From contig DGSK01000001.1 in the NCBI GenBank assembly GCA_002393955.1, forward strand, positions 1 to 64,000: a stretch of 64,000 nt of DNA. The letters are read 5' to 3'. Within the stretch, counting starts at the first letter, position 1. Every line of letters starts with the position of its first letter. Positions 63,994-64,000 of the stretch are shown here, piece after piece. Position numbers and translations under genes: made by a program. The stretch is from Lachnospiraceae bacterium UBA4364 (lineage in GTDB: Bacteria > Bacillota > Clostridia > Lachnospirales > Lachnospiraceae). Under the pieces are notes generated by a model, which saw only the letters and a program-made list of their open reading frames with translations, was not told where the DNA came from and did no database searches.

Positions 63994-64000
63994 ACAAATA

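Overview
The window looks like chromosome of a low-to-mid GC, Gram-positive, strictly anaerobic Clostridia, most likely a gut or rumen member of the Lachnospiraceae (Butyrivibrio/Roseburia-like). The clues are AGGAGG-type ribosome sites, many TTG starts, a class III (anaerobic) ribonucleotide reductase, lipobox lipoproteins, a clpC-radA neighbourhood and a family of zinc-ribbon/membrane/TPR proteins. This placement is inference from gene content; no rRNA is present. Nearly all genes are on the + strand.

0-6 kb: an oligopeptide ABC importer in the order B-C-D-F-A, with hairpins before the substrate-binding gene and a strong terminator after it. 6.2-13.4 kb: two overlapping genes encoding three tandem copies of a large HD-GYP-like module. 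The last copy continues in frame into a complete M32 (Taq-type) metallocarboxypeptidase, giving a 1780-residue protein. 13.5-16.1 kb: hom and lysC of the aspartate pathway. 16.4-17.0 kb: a free-standing transcription unit with a near-consensus promoter, about 500 nt of non-coding sequence and an 18-bp terminator stem, a candidate large structured RNA.

17.2-26.7 kb: a GH3-like membrane protein, tRNA-Gly, a 15-bp minisatellite, an HPr-like protein with Asp in place of the phospho-His, greA, a 3D-domain wall protein, a zinc-ribbon/coiled-coil/Sel1 protein, and a tRNA Arg-His-Gln cluster whose promoter overlaps the upstream terminator. 26.7-29.4 kb: nrdD with a fused redoxin tail, behind a pair of NrdR-box-like sites. 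29.6-37.6 kb: pyrF, pyrE, two small membrane proteins, an M29 aminopeptidase and purE-purM-purN-purD. 37.7-45.5 kb: an SH3/poly-Asp membrane protein, a YtrA-type GntR regulator, clpC, a small conserved protein, radA, surE and a YfcE-like phosphoesterase.

45.6-46.1 kb: a compact locus resembling a type I toxin-antitoxin module. A 29-residue membrane peptide on the - strand faces a ~95-nt RNA on the + strand. They share a bidirectional terminator, and their two 5' ends are inverted copies of each other. 46.2-52.7 kb: a second ABC importer (A-B-C-D-x-F) with Nik/Cnt-sized subunits, then a YqeG-type HAD phosphatase. 52.8-64 kb is accessory: three large membrane-anchored TPR proteins, two type VII-secretion-like proteins with two DUF4176 partners, a PD-(D/E)XK Rpn-family protein with a heptad-repeat tail, a broken DUF6273 fragment and a frameshifted C-terminus.

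The strongest candidates for something undescribed are the HD-GYP/HD-GYP/M32 fusion, the ~500-nt RNA, and the inverted-end toxin/antitoxin-like locus. All comparisons to families are from recognition of motifs, not from searches.
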